A stretch of DNA of 45,000 bases from Glandiceps talaboti. Its lineage: Eukaryota > Hemichordata > Enteropneusta > Spengelidae. The stretch spans positions 7,206,709 through 7,251,708 of the forward strand of contig NC_135557.1 of the NCBI RefSeq assembly GCF_964340395.1, read 5' to 3'. Below, in pieces: positions 1 through 17,691 of this stretch. A program made the translations under genes and the position numbers. Numbering within the stretch: position 1 is the first letter of the stretch; the number at the start of each line of letters is the position of its first letter. The notes under the pieces are model-generated. The model had not been told where the DNA came from, did no database searches, and worked only from the letters and a program-made list of their open reading frames with translations.

Positions 1-627
1 GTCGACTACAACATTGCTGTTGATGACGAATATCTCATCAATTTTCAACTTTGAATTTTGACAATGGTGAGGTAAAATAACTATACAATGCACACGCATA
101 CGTAAACCCCGGTGGTACCGGTGGCAGTCCCAGACGAAGCGGGTATATTTGCTAGAAATTTCACGGAAAAGAGGGGAGGGGGGGGGGGTCGTCGGCTATC
201 TAGGTCAGTGGAATCGTAAGAAAGGGTACCTTTTCAGATCAGCCTCCGAGAATAGGGGTAGGATGCCCATTTTCTACTCTCTCTCGGAAATAAAAAAAAC
301 TTCCCGACGAAGGCCCAGGGACAAAGGTCCCGTAATTCTACCTTGAAGGTAAACCCTCCCGGATTTCAAAAATAAGGAGTGTTTTTTTGCAATGGTTTTC
401 TCCCAGATTCACTAAAAAGGGGGTGTTTTTCATTGTAATATTCTGGGAAAGGGGGTACATTTAACATTTCGCTAACAAGCACGGGTACCCACCCATTCTA
501 TGATTGCATCCACCGGGACGTAAAGTTAGAGACAACTCTAAACTCATCACATTATGTACACTGACCTTCAGTCTTTTAGTAAATTCCTTGTATCTGCGCT
601 TGGGGGTAGCTGTATAAAACCCAGATA
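1..627. other. No gene recognised
   Basis: Only short frames without domains; several G and C runs. Confidence 0.5.
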
Positions 628-1405
628 AGGGAGTCGTCATTATTTATGACGGGGGGGGGGGGTGTTCAGTGGAATTGCTTTGAAAATCCAGAAAATTTTG
701 ACATGTTAAAATAGCATGATTTGAAACGTTTGGGTAACCCCCTTCTTGACTCAGTGTTTTTTTTCGTAACCCCCATTTTACAGTTATAACTGTTATAGGC
801 GTTCTACAAACATTGTACAAAGGTTGAGTTTTCCATATATCTATACATCCATACGTTAATACATCCATCCATACGTTAATACATCCATCCATTCATCCCC
901 AGCCATCCATCCACCCATCCATCCATCCATCCATACATCCATCCATCCATCCATCCATCCATCCATCCATACATACATACATACAGACAGACATACAGAC
1001 AGACACATACACACACACACAGACACATAGACGCTCGTTCGTTCGTACGTACGTAAAGGTACAAACAAAACCAAACTTTTCATTTTGAAATTGAAATTCC
1101 TCATAACATAATGGATCGAGCTTATTTCAAAAGGTAGAGGTAACAGTGAATGCCGCTCTTCCCCAAAGTAGCTTGTGAAATTGGAAAATCGGCGGTACAA
1201 GTTGAATTGAAGTTTGAGGGAGGCAAGTGGGGGTATGGGAGAGGTTTCCCCTCCCATCTGTGGAGATTGTGAAATTCAAGGACTAAAAGAATGCTTTTTG
1301 ATGCTATTTTAACATGTCAAGGTAGTAATAATACTAAATGAAATTTTGAGTAGCCACCCCCAGTTTTCCTCCAACCCCCTAGGTCATAAATAATGATAAC
1401 GCCTG
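628..1405. mobile_element. Possible non-autonomous DNA element with diverged inverted ends
   Basis: The left end (TCATTATTTATGAC at about 637, GACATGTTAAAATAGCAT near 700) reappears inverted at the right end (ATGCTATTTTAACATGTC near 1300, GTCATAAATAATGATA near 1382). The interior holds a CATC/CATA microsatellite. Confidence 0.4.
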
Positions 1406-2945
1406 TCTGGTCACCTTTACAGTACGCATCTAGACTAAATTACCTTATCAACTACACATATCCTCCCACGTGTGACGTATATAAGTACCGATACCATATA
1501 AGGGCAAAGCCTCGTAGTTACTAGTTCTATACAAAGTGCTACTTGTTAATTGTACCTGTAAACTTATTTTCTCAAAATATTTTTGTTTCTATTTAGGCCC
1601 TCGTGGCACTAAATCCTTCGTGATAAGGCCAAACGAAAAAGTTGTTTGCTTCCGGTTACCCGACCCCCACCTAGATTTTCATGCCAACCCTAACCTTTTT
1701 TGTACGTATTCGAGAAAAATAATAATAAAATCGCGAAAATCGTAAAGTCTCGCAAGAAATAGTGGATGCGTTAACTGATATCAATTTAAAAAAAAATGTA
1801 AAACCTGAACTAGACTCTCATGAATTACACAAAAATATATGTAATAAAATAAAAAATCTACCTACCCCACCTATTTTAAAATTGAACATAATCGGAGCCA
1901 CACGAATTTTTTTGGAAGCGTTTCAATTCTGGTGGGTCTACATTCAAAACTTCAGTATTCTTGCCACACTGACACACTAGATCTGGGGGTAACTTCCCAT
2001 GGGAGCCTTGAGCTTTTACAAAATGAAATTCAACTTGGTATCAGAAAGGGTATACTTTTTACAAACAATTGGTATCACAACACATTGGGTTTCAATGTTT
2101 GTGAGGAGCCTCTTACCCATGGAGTTACGGTGGGTGGGGGACGCTATTTATTGTACGAATTGTACAAAATAGATACCGTCATATTTGCCTCCCGACCGCT
2201 CGGCCAATATAAGTCTGCGGACGGTATATATTACATATTCTGATCGATGTTGTATTTAATGTCTGTTTTCTCCTAATATTCCGTTTTTTCTAGAATAATA
2301 AACAATTTTCAGGACAGCTATAATACGTGTCGGTATGTATTTTATTTTAGAAAACAGACAAAAAAAGTATAATCACGTGGGATGACGTAATCAACAATGA
2401 ACCCTTCAGTATGTCCTCTCCATCATAAATTTATGTTATGCATTATGAGAATCACGCTTTGTCACATTATTGCCAAAGTCAATGAAATGATATTCCTCTT
2501 TATGTAATTCTCTGGTCGCCCCGACCTTAACAATGTATGGATCTTTAGTAACATTGACAGAAAGCACATAAAATATATAAATGCATATCGCAATGAGTTA
2601 ATTTTCACCGAGTCTTTTGACAGCAATTTACGTTAAAAGTGAAAAAGAACCTATTCAGTCGACATTATCGCAATAAAACATTAACTTTGGTGGTTTTTTT
2701 TTAAAAAGGCGTAGGATCTAGAACATTACGAATACAGATATGGTGTTGACATGTGTACGAACACGCCTTATTGTTATGCCGTGCATGAATTTCTAAGTTG
2801 GATTTTGCTAGCAAGTGCTTTTACTCATCTTGGTATTGCTCTCAGCAGTTGTTATGTTTTACATGGAATACGCAATCGAACTGCAAATATGGTATCCACC
2901 TGTTGGATATATATATATATGGTACGAATTCAGTGTATCAAATGA
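1406..2945. other. No gene recognised; 3' flank of IgR1
   Basis: Frames at 1762-1980 and 1932-2243 (plus) look somewhat protein-like (NNWYHNTLGFNV, SRPLGQYKSADG) but match no family I know; possibly a decayed element. An AATAAA on minus at 2346-2341 could serve IgR1. Confidence 0.3.
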
Positions 2946-8354
<5,409 letters not shown>

Positions 8355-8477
8355 TGCTATTGTACTACAGAATGCAATCGTTGTATGTGGTACTTGAACA
8401 ACGCGGACATATCCGAGCTTGAGTCTTCCAGGCGAGGCTGCGTACGCTTTTGTATGCTGTGCTCGTAAATGTGTAGA

Positions 8478-8560
8478 TCATTACGGGGAATTCCATACCG
8501 TGTGAAATCGGACCAGTCACTGTATTGTGATGTCATAATGTATGTATTTATCATGTGACT
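8478..8560 (-). promoter_or_regulatory. IgR1 upstream control region
   Basis: Contains GGGGAATTCC at 8485-8494 (matches the NF-kB consensus), TGATGTCAT at 8528-8536 and TCATGTGA at 8551-8558 (M-box type bHLH site), 130-205 bases upstream of the ATG. The last two recur with the same spacing at IgR2 and IgR3. Binding is inferred from consensus only. Confidence 0.5.
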
Positions 8561-8611
8561 AAATACAACAGTAACCTCACTGTAAAAGTACTAACAGATC
8601 CAACAATTATA

Positions 8612-8710
8612 AAATGTGTGTTTGTGCCTGTGTCTGTGTCTGAGTATGTGTCTATGTCTATGTCTGTCTGTCTGTTTGTCTGTCTGTGCGTGTGTGTGTG
8701 TGCGTTTGCT
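8612..8710. repeat. TGTC/TGTG microsatellite upstream of IgR1
   Basis: Imperfect TGTC and GTGT units beginning about 260 bases upstream of the IgR1 ATG. Confidence 0.85.
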
Positions 8711-9365
8711 CGCGCGTGCATGTTAGAAATGCAATATTCGTCAGTGTAAATTGATTATATCTGCAATTATTAAATACATATTAATCAGCTAAAGTTGTTA
8801 TTTATGGAATATATTCGTATGAAGCAAAGGTTCGTAGAGGTATACTGCATTTAAGAACAGATATCATATTTCTGATTGAAATTCTTTTTTGTAATATTTC
8901 GCAGTATCTCTATTTCATCTACATATTTTGCATTGATGTCGCGTGGCAAACACTGTTTTGGTACACATTAACACAAATTGCATGTGATTATGCAATGTAC
9001 AGATTTCTCAGACAAGTCCATATGCTAAAATAAGTGAAACGAGACAATTTGCGTTGCCGTGTATTGGTCTCAGTGATAGGTCATACCGACAAGTACACAT
9101 AATACTACATACTAGTTTTTCTATTCAGGATTCGGACAACATGTCATGGCTATGTTACATGCTAGCTACCACGTCATTGTGGAACTGCCTCAACTTTCCA
9201 ATTGGCCCACGTGTTATGTCTTATTCATCCAAGCCTGGCGAGGGATATCACAGAGAAATTGCTCCTTAAGTCTCCGTTATAGACAACTGGCGTCATTATA
9301 CAGTAATAGCGGTCACACCACCCGTATTGTGAGTGAGACACAGCTGAGAACACTAAATCTTGGTT

Positions 9366-9440
9366 AAGGGTCAGTCCCGGATTTTAACCCATGACCTCTA
9401 GAGTACTAGCGAGTCCTTAAAAGTGTCAGTCACCTCACAA
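9366..9440 (-). mobile_element. Possible tRNA-like SINE fragment
   Basis: On the minus strand GGTCATGGGTTAAAATCC resembles a B box with its stem; no convincing A box. Confidence 0.25.
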
Positions 9441-9587
9441 TAGGGAACTACTATAAGTTACTCTGTTATATTAATTTGACATACGTATAACACCATTAGA
9501 ACGTATGTGAACACACTTAGTGCTCTCCTTGTTTTCAGATTATGGTCAGTGTAACAACGACAGGAAATGATCAAAGCAAATAGTGAT

Positions 9588-9730
9588 ACTGATGATGATG
9601 ATGATAATAATGACGATGATGATGACGATGATGATGATGGTGGTGGTGGTGGTGGTGATGATGATGATGATGATGGTGGCGGTGGTGGTGGTCGTGGTGG
9701 TGATGATGATAACGATGGTGATAGAGATGG

Positions 9731-9776
<46 letters not shown>

Positions 9777-9955
9777 GATTTTGGTAGCGATAATGGTGAT
9801 GATGTCGTGGATGGTGGTGGTGGTGGTGGTGGCGATAGTGGTGGTGATGGTTGTGGTGGTGATGATGTTTACGGTGGCGGTGGTGATGGTTATGATGATG
9901 ATGATATGATGATGATGATCATGATGATGATGATGATGATGATGATGTGATATGA
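9588..9955. repeat. (GAT/GGT)n array
   Basis: Mixed trinucleotide array between IgR1 and IgR2; open frames are artefacts. Confidence 0.95.
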
Positions 9956-11439
9956 TGATGATGATATTTACCATCAGCAGTTTTTTATGATTAATGAATC
10001 CAATAACATCACCAGAAATGCCTTGCGTTGTTACTATGGTGACCAACGTTTTATCTCAGCCAGATTCGATGTTTCCATACTAGAAATGCATTTTTAATGA
10101 AAGCTCTCTAGCTTATATAGAACTATTGTTCATCATTTACAAATCATAGCACACAATACTCTACTTAACTAAAGATCAAAAGCATTATTTTTTTTAATTT
10201 TGAGCGCGAAACTCTCAAAAGGTGGGTGAAATTACTAGTCTTAAAAATAATTGGAAAAAAAGGTAATTGAACAAATCACGTCAAGACATAATATGAGAAA
10301 TGGTGTTCCAGGACACTATGCATATTGAAAGTGGTAAATTAAACACATTTTCATCAAATACAAATCTGCTGAAATAAAAATCAAATTTATAACAATAATA
10401 AGTTTATAACAAGTAATAATATATTCTGTACAAGTATTACACATTGGTACTCAAGCAAATGAAACAATGTGACTCCACGGTAGTGTCTCAGAGTTAGGAA
10501 GTACAACATATGTAGACCTGGATCATATTTAAATGACATCACATGAATATTACATCCTAACTCTTGTCGTCACCTTTAACTTTCTCTCTCCACTAACGAA
10601 AATGTGGACAATCTGTGAAAAATGATGAGAATTCCACTAAAATAGACGGAACCTGTCAGTGTAATACACGGCAGTAATGTAATATTTGAATATCGACTTG
10701 AATGTAAATATTATAAATTGTTTGAATTTCATACTTCTACAAGCAAACCATGGTTTAGCTATGTCAAAAGTAACACAGTATAAATGGAAAATGTGTGCCT
10801 ATGCAAAGTTACTACTGTACCTCTAGAGTTGTATAACTCATGAAAGCAATTTAATTCGCTGAAGTTGTGAATTGTGAATGTCAGAGTACATGCATACTAA
10901 TCTTCTCTATATTATCTCAACACATACCTGCGACAAATTATCTAGATGGATGAATTTAAAGCAACCTTTGACCAGTAATAAATAATTTCTTTTTTATTTC
11001 TTATCGGACTCTGTCGTCTACTGAATTGTTGAATTAATTTCAGTAAGTTATTAGGCCATGGCAGTATTTACCTATAATATGATTTACTGCTTGTATGTCA
11101 TACGATACCAATATTTGAACACAGAAGTGTTTTGTTTAATTTGTATGAAGTGGAAACCGCAAAGAAATATAAATATCGTCAGAGCACCAAATCAGTAAGG
11201 GACAGTGAACCTAAGGTTAGATTTCAAAAAAATGAGTAGGGAGAAGATCTGTGAAAATGTAAGTTAAACAATGACGATGTACATTTGGTAAACATACCAG
11301 TTAGCGGATATCTTAAAAATTGCAGCCATATTAGATTTTCATGTTAGTAATTTGTTGGGTTCTTGCCAATATCCATGTTGTATCACAATGTGAACGTTAA
11401 CATTTATGACACTTAATGACGTCACTATATATGGCGTTG

Positions 11440-11440
<1 letters not shown>

Positions 11441-11522
<82 letters not shown>
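11441..11522. repeat. (AT)n
   Basis: Pure AT run just beyond the IgR2 poly(A) signal. Confidence 0.95.
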
Positions 11523-11524
<2 letters not shown>

Positions 11525-11526
11525 AA

Positions 11527-11532
11527 TTTATT
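11527..11532 (-). other. Candidate polyadenylation signal of IgR2
   Basis: AATAAA on the minus strand (TTTATT on plus), 177 bases past the IgR2 stop codon and right beside a long (AT)n tract. Confidence 0.4.
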
Positions 11533-11708
11533 AATGATATTCACCTGTGCAATGGTGATACCTTTTGGACTAGCCAACTATTTGTCGTTATGTTTTTCCA
11601 TAGTGTATATGATTAATGAATGGTTGTATGTAGCATATATGAATGTGTTCTTCCGTGTACATTGTACGTAATATTTGTCCATGATAATACATTGCTACAA
11701 AACTTCAA

Positions 11709-11802
11709 TCAACTCGGTAGCTGACTCTTCTTTTTGGTAAAACTCCCTTTTCTGCGCACACCTTTCAGTACAACATTACGACTGTCTTGTTGACGCCTGC
11801 TC
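11709..11802 (-). CDS. IgR2 exon 5: short basic cytoplasmic tail, stop codon
   Basis: 94 nt, phase 2 to TGA at 11711-11709, acceptor tttcttcag. It encodes about 30 residues rich in Arg/Lys with no Tyr. An AATAAA lies 177 bases downstream. It is identified by phase and position; short length is the main uncertainty. Confidence 0.6.
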
Positions 11803-14800
11803 CTGAAGAAAAATGCAATAGGAAATTATTAATTCTTTATAATTCATCAAAACAAATCTTTTTGTGATTTTAAAATTGATCTTTACAAAAAAACAAAGCG
11901 AAATTAAAAGTGGTACGCTTCCTTAGAAAATAAAAACAATTTCATGCCCAGAATTTACAAAGTAGTCAAACTGTCTATGCCAATGACTCCCTGGAACTAG
12001 ACGAAGAATTTCAACTTCATAGGAGTCATACTCAATTACTCTATACTGGAGCCACTTAAACATCTATAACACTAGATCTAGACACACAAGATCTGTCAAC
12101 CACATAATTTCAAATTGCGCCATAAGCAATATCAAGGGATTATGTAATGTATAATGTCACTTTTCTTTTGGGTGGGCTTTGCAATGCCTCCAATATGAAA
12201 AAAATAAGTGAATCCTTGTGTAAAGACATGAGGTGCCCAGACCAATGAAGTCCACGTATTGTGGTGGATATTTAAGTGGTTGGTATTCTTGTTTCGATTC
12301 ACAATGTAACGATGTCAAGGTGGCAACTCTTGCCATCAAAGAAACCATACACTGTGTTAGGAAATCATGTCAACTTTATATTCATGTTTTTAGATATCAT
12401 AGTCATGCAATATCAGATAAGATTTCTAATCACTAACCCCTTCATGTATTTTATCACTGTACATTTACATTTAATATACCATTGAGGTTAGAGAATATAC
12501 CATTGAGGTTAGAGAATATACCATTGAGGTTAGAGAATATACCATTGAGGTTAGAGAATATACCATTGAGGTTAGGGAATGTGCCATTGAGGTTAGAGAA
12601 TATGCCATTGAGGTTAGAGAATATGCCATTGAGGTTAGGGAATGTGCCATTGAGGTTAGAGAATGTGCCATTGAGGTTAGAGAATATACCATTGAGGTTA
12701 GAGAATATATAGGTATATATACGTACCTAAAGCATCTTATTAGTAAGGCCACCAATATAATCGCCAGTAAAACCGATAACACAGTTACAACATAAATTAA
12801 AGTGTTGTATCCTAAAACAGAATATATAACACATTGTAATGTACAAACTTTTACAGGTCATCATTCATTGTCTCCGTTTGATACAACCTTACCAAAACCA
12901 AGATGAAATTATCCTATGCTACACTATTGAGTACGAATACAGTTTCTAACATACCAACATGGAGACATCAAATGCAGACGTCAAAACAATGGCTCCCATA
13001 TTGCCTGCTTCTAGTTGCATTTATTTCCTATTTAATTGTTTTCTTCTGGTTTGTATCACACAGATCCAGTGAACTGTAACTTGAAATGGGCTGTATGTAT
13101 TAAACACCCTTTCACTCAAAACATACTTAAACATGAGTTGGCATCTCACCACCGCCTAGAGCTATGAAAGTACACATCATAAACAATTTATGGTTTCTCC
13201 CAGTTGGCATGTTAGCTCAACTGATTAGAACACTCTGACTATAGTGTTCAGGGGTGGTGGGTTTCAATTCCTACACGTGTCACTTTCTTTCTTTGTTTAT
13301 AACAAAATTTATACTTAATGTTTGCTTACGCTTCAACATCATATTATGAATATATAAGACTTAGGAGTAGGACATGGGAAATAGGACAGGAAAGCGTGAA
13401 GGGACAACCTGTCACAAATCTACAATATTGATTAATTTTATCTCATGTTAATTAAGCTAACCCGGTGTACTTTGTTAAAGTTTTTCCAAATAATTTTGTC
13501 AATCACATTGTCCATGAAAACACTATGCTAAACAAATTCTTATACACACCTCACAATTGACTGCTGACATAAGTCTTACGCAAATAGGCCAGACTGCAAA
13601 CAGGAATGAGAATACAGCGCCCTCACTTAAATTGGGGGTATCATCACCCCTTCTACGGTTTTCAAAGAGCTTTGTCCTTTGGTATTCTGGAGAAGTGCAA
13701 ATCAGGGATGTTTTCGTATTGTGCTGACATCGAGGAAAGCAGCAGTGCTCTATAATTAATGGAGTAATTAGCTATACCACGTGTACCCCATGTGTACACA
13801 CATACATGAAATAGAGCGCGACCATGACAAATTTTGGAATTGCCTATATGTATTTAGCCACTGTCTACGTATATAATGTTGAACTCAAGTTATGGTTTCA
13901 TACCTTTATTTGCGTCAATGGACCCTCCCTTAGAGTTTTCAGGTCTAATTGTTTGAACGAGGGAAGACAGGTTTGCCTTTGCCTTTGGAGTAGTTTTTGA
14001 TGTAGTCATTAAGGATAACGGTGGCTTTTGAGTGTCAATGTTTGTAAAATATCTTGATGTGTTAGTTCCATCGGGCTGTTTTGGGGGTGTAGCGGTCACA
14101 GGGGACACCGGGTGTTGTTTTAAAGCTGTCCCTGAAAGAATAACGCTCTCCACTATTTGCTCATCAGGAGACAACGTTGTGAGATTCAACAAAGATGTGA
14201 CTATATGTAAGACAAAAAAAGAAAAGAAAATCAATATTTCGTGCCATAACCATGACGGAATACATAGTGAATGTCAATTGTCTTGAAAATTGATATCAAG
14301 TAACACATTAATTTAAGGCAATCATTGTCCAAAACCACACAGCCTTTAACACCCACCTGAATTCGCGTTCGAGTTAACGTGAGCACAACGTTTTATAACC
14401 GTACCATAATAGAGAGGAAATGTTACAAATATATAGACCATGAACTCTGTTCCTTCGTCTACAGAGTGATTGACCTGTACGGTTGCTGTAAGTGTGGATG
14501 TTGACGTAAAGCTGACATCTATCGAGTATTTGTCCGTTTTGCTTGATTTGCTATCACCTTGTGCAGTGAACGTTGTTTGAAGTGTCAGGCATCTGTCTAA
14601 CTTCGGAGGAGATTTTTTCCATAATACAAAAGATACCGAAGATGACCTTTCTAATGATTGATTCAAACCTACGGTACAAGATAGTCGTTGTTCTCGAAAT
14701 CCTGTGACTTCGACAAGTTGTGCTGTCGATGGTATTATTTGCACTACAGAAAGTGAAAAAAGTTGGGTACAAATTATGATATATAGTAATCTTGAGGCGA

Positions 14801-15055
14801 TATTGTAGATATGTAATATGGGGAAGATGGGCAAGTGGGATGGGGATGGGGGTGGGAAGAGTTGATATTTTTGTAAGACGTAATTGCAATGGCTATTACA
14901 GTCTATTCACATGGGTAGCTTTTGACGTTGCCATAGTAATAGTGTAAGCATTGTGTTGGGGTTTGTTGAATTACTGATACTGATGAAGGAGGTGATGATG
15001 ATGATAATGGTGATGGTGGTGGTGGTGGTGATGGTGGTGGTGATGGTGGTGGTGG

Positions 15056-15091
<36 letters not shown>

Positions 15092-16481
15092 GGATGGTGA
15101 TCATGTAGAATATGGCGTCCTAATTTTACGTATTTCTGCTGGTGGTAAGGATAGCTTACTTTGATTATGATGACCTAGAGGTATAAATGAGAGCATTTGT
15201 GTAGGTGTTTCAAACATATATGTCTGTGTGTTCAAATGATCTACTAAACATTGCTGTGCTAAGTCTATCACAAGGCTTTTATATGTGGCTAGAAGGTCAA
15301 AGTACAACCAACCAACTCTCATATACCTGTAACCTAGCAATGAGTACCACATACACCTTATTAATAGTTCCTTTAAAAATGTTTGGCATACCATGTATTG
15401 TGAATTGGATTATTGCCAATAATAAAGTTGTGTAAGGTTCACACGAATGGTGTATATGGAACTTGGCCTCCTGTGGTGTATTTTACACTGAAGTCCATGC
15501 AGCTAGAACGAAGTGAATGGCTATTCATCAAAAACATTGAAATCAACAAAAAATTCAACATCTCTAATTCGATAAACAAACTCGTTAATAGCATGACTGA
15601 TTAATTAACCATTTAATGAGCTGATCTAAACGAGCGAGGGTAATAAAACTGCCTAACATGGTAACAACAGAACATAAATCCGCCATCTTGAATATAACTA
15701 GTAGGTAACAGGTTCATATTGAATCAAGCTATTTACACAACCAAATATAGACAGGGACTGCAATTTAAAACGTGTTATTTTTTTAGGTGGAATTGTACTG
15801 TTAACTTCTTAATGTCAAAGTTTGTTATGTGGGCTACATGAAGAAAAATTGATTGAGGAAACAATACCTTCGGTTTATCACCCATTATTTTGTCGCCTTC
15901 AAACAATGGCTACTTTGGAAACCATTGTCTACATGTTGGTGTGTACTGTACGGTAACTTTGTCAAAAGTCGACTTTCAAATTGTCAGTTAGCAACAATTA
16001 AATGACCCTACGTTATGCAAATATTGCCAATATCGTTGTAAAGATAGCATTGGCAGGTTTAAAAGATTTTCGTCAAATTTTAGAGTCCAACTTTCACGTT
16101 CAAATAAAACAAATCGACGAAAGTCATTCTAGCATAATTCTGCATATGCTGTGTTGGAAAGTCCAGAATCCTTTGGGTCTGTCTTTATACGTATAGAATG
16201 TTCTGAATATATTGGTATCCCTTAAAATCGACAAAAAATGATAACATTCCACTTGGTCGTACAGGTATATGCATTTGTATCGTGTGCCTAAAAGTTGAGA
16301 CCTAAGTTATAGTATAGGCGAGATATACGTGTTACAACGATTGCGTACACCTTCAGTAAGCGCATGGTTATGAGACGTCACGACCTACTTGCAATTGAAA
16401 CATCGACATTGGAAATTGAAACCACTTACCGGTAACCCAAATGAGGAAGTACGGTGCACAAAAACAAGTGCCAACTGGCAT
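11709..16481 (-). CDS. IgR2: type I membrane protein with Ig-like domain and short basic tail (spliced, 5 exons)
   Basis: Exons 16430-16481, 14357-14743, 13904-14200, 12727-12811 and 11709-11802 (minus strand) total 915 nt, an uninterrupted 304 residues; all junction phases agree. Signal peptide about 17 residues, Ig-like domain about 129, Ser/Thr/Pro-rich stalk about 99, one membrane helix, then a tail of about 35 residues that is very basic (FRSRRQQ, VRRKGSF, TKKKSQLPS) and has no tyrosine. RKGS fits a basophilic kinase site. The Ig domain is the closest relative of that of IgR1, but the stalk, helix and tail are unrelated. If IgR1 is inhibitory, IgR2 would be a partner lacking the signalling motif (inference). 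Confidence 0.8.
12476..12710 (+). repeat. 21-bp minisatellite, about 11 copies
   Basis: CCATTGAGGTTAGAGAATAT units directly downstream of the IgR2 membrane exon donor. 21 bp keeps frame and on the minus strand reads YSLTSMA/V heptads. Confidence 0.95.
12727..12811 (-). CDS. IgR2 exon 4: transmembrane segment
   Basis: 85 nt, phase 1-2, acceptor ctgttttag, donor TTTAG|GTACGT. One helix (LIYVVTVLSVLLAIILVALL) ending in IRCFR. The frame stays open across the donor into a 21-bp minisatellite. Confidence 0.72.
13199..13330 (+). mobile_element. tRNA-derived SINE-like element
   Basis: TAGCTCAACTGATTAGA resembles a tRNA A box and GGGTTTCAATTCC a B box, 40 bases apart as in tRNA. No full cloverleaf; it lies in the intron between the IgR2 stalk and membrane exons. 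Confidence 0.5.
13904..14200 (-). CDS. IgR2 exon 3: Ser/Thr/Pro-rich stalk
   Basis: 297 nt, phase 1-1. Acceptor cttacatatag, donor AAAG|GTATGA. The composition is Thr, Ser, Pro and Lys-rich with NLT, NTS and NLS glycosylation motifs. It sits in the same place as the IgR1 stalk but shows no residue similarity to it. Confidence 0.72.
14357..14743 (-). CDS. IgR2 exon 2: Ig-like domain
   Basis: 387 nt, phase 1-1, acceptor tttctgtag, donor CAG|GTGGGT. It carries RLSCTVG, FVLWKKS, YSIDVSF, LTATVQV, DEGTEFMV and IKRCAH. As in IgR1, the F-strand Cys is missing and a Cys sits near the end; an extra Cys is present in DRCLTL. Glycosylation sites NQS and NHS. Confidence 0.82.
14991..15093. repeat. (GAT/GGT)n array
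   Basis: First intron of IgR2, about 250 bases upstream of the Ig exon, similar in place to the 6228-6543 array in IgR1. Confidence 0.95.
15100..16429. other. First intron of IgR2
   Basis: No recognisable element; short frames without domains. Confidence 0.5.
16430..16481 (-). CDS. IgR2 exon 1: start codon and signal peptide
   Basis: ATG at 16481-16479 in TTCACCATGC context, 17 codons ending CAPYFLIWVT and ACC|G|GTAAGT donor, phase 1. The WVT+G ending is shared with IgR1 and IgR3. Confidence 0.72.
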
Positions 16482-16655
16482 GGTGAAGCTTGAAGAAGGA
16501 CTTGCCGAGACGTAGACAACTCGTCACTTCATCGTTCAAAATCAGACTGCATCCAAAGTGTTGTTTATTTGTGTTGACATGGATAACTGTGTCATATTTA
16601 TGTTCCCGACAGGAATTGTCTTTGTTGTAAACCGAGCACATGTCATAAATCACCT

Positions 16656-16710
16656 TATCATGTGATTCTTTGTGTGATGATGTCATGAAACTATACTATT
16701 CATGTGATCG
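16656..16710 (-). promoter_or_regulatory. IgR2 upstream control region
   Basis: TGATGTCAT at 16678-16686, TCATGTGA at 16700-16707 and a second TCATGTGA at 16658-16665, about 180-225 bases upstream of the ATG. No NF-kB-like site was seen. Confidence 0.5.
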
Positions 16711-16796
16711 TGAAATACGTCAAGAACGGTAGCTTAACGGTCAAGCACTCTGAAATACACATGCATTTCCAGCATCGACTGCATACATTACCCGTA

Positions 16797-16888
16797 TCTG
16801 TCAGTCTGTGTGTGTGTCTGTCTGTGTGTGTGTGTCTGTCTGTTTGTTTGTTTGTTTGTTTGTATGTCTGTCTGTCTGTGCGTGCGTG
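16797..16888. repeat. TGTC/TTTG microsatellite upstream of IgR2
   Basis: TCTGTCTG, GTGT and TTTG units, starting about 316 bases upstream of the IgR2 ATG. Confidence 0.85.
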
Positions 16889-16972
16889 GCATAATAATTA
16901 GTATAAATTAGGTGTTTTACTTGTGTACCCACAAAAGGATTCATCTAAATTAAACAAATCGTGGCTATACGT

Positions 16973-17252
16973 AGTATACTACGTCACGTACAGTATACTA
17001 CGTCACGTACAGTATACTACGTCACGTACAGTATACTACGTCATGTACAGTATACTAAGTCACGTACAGTATACTACGTCACGTACAGTATACTACGTCA
17101 CGTACAGTATACTACGTCACGTACAGTATACTACGTCACGTACAGTATACTACGTCACGTACAGTATACTACGTCACGTACAGTATACTACGTCACATAC
17201 AGTATACTACGTCACGTACAGTACAGAACGTCATGTACAGTATACTACGTCA
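16973..17252. repeat. 19-bp tandem repeat with CRE-like half sites upstream of IgR2
   Basis: About 14-15 copies of GTATACTACGTCACGTACA. Each unit holds ACGTCA (half of TGACGTCA) and a GTATAC palindrome. It starts about 490 bases upstream of the IgR2 ATG. The reading frames through it are an artefact of the repeat. Confidence 0.9.
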
Positions 17253-17685
17253 ATAACGTGATACAGGACACAAAATAAAATTCCTGTCCATGACTCTGTA
17301 TATTTTGCGTTATGATATATTGTCCAATACTATTATCTTAAGAGGCGTCGGCTTAAATAATGTGTAATATAATATCTTCTGTCATTTCAGCAAATTTCCG
17401 GAGAGAGATTAGATATAATATTGTATGGGCAATACCGTGTATTATGGTTTATAGGTAATTGCACCGCCTCTGTGGAAAACTACGATACATATAATATGTA
17501 CATCTATATACAGTGTATGTTACGGGTAACACCATTTGTTTATAGGTTGAGTAGATTTGCAAGTAATAGCTGACTCACAGTTTTTGTCTGTTGTGTTTAC
17601 TTCATAAACCTGCTAACTACCTCCATATCAAAGTATAAACACATTAAAAAAATAAGCTCAACTCAAAATTTACTTTTGAATATTT
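17253..17685. other. IgR3-IgR2 intergenic region
   Basis: AT-rich, nothing recognised between the 19-bp array and the IgR3 3' end. Confidence 0.5.
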
Positions 17686-17691
17686 TTTATT
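17686..17691 (-). other. Polyadenylation signal of IgR3
   Basis: AATAAA on the minus strand, 122 bases beyond the IgR3 stop codon. Confidence 0.55.

Larger units (their letters stand above)
8760..11440. other. IgR2-IgR1 intergenic region
   Basis: Apart from the GAT/GGT array and the SINE-like fragment, I see no exons or structured elements. Confidence 0.4.

Noticed and set aside
1762-2243. Small plus-strand protein gene
   Set aside because: Two overlapping short frames without start context, splice signals or recognised domain; kept only as unexplained.
12482-12712. Plus-strand ORF of RLENIPL repeats
   Set aside because: Minisatellite shadow on the strand opposite IgR2.
16923-17278. Repetitive ORFs (VQYTTSRT...)
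   Set aside because: 19-bp tandem repeat; not a multiple of 3, so several frames stay open by chance.
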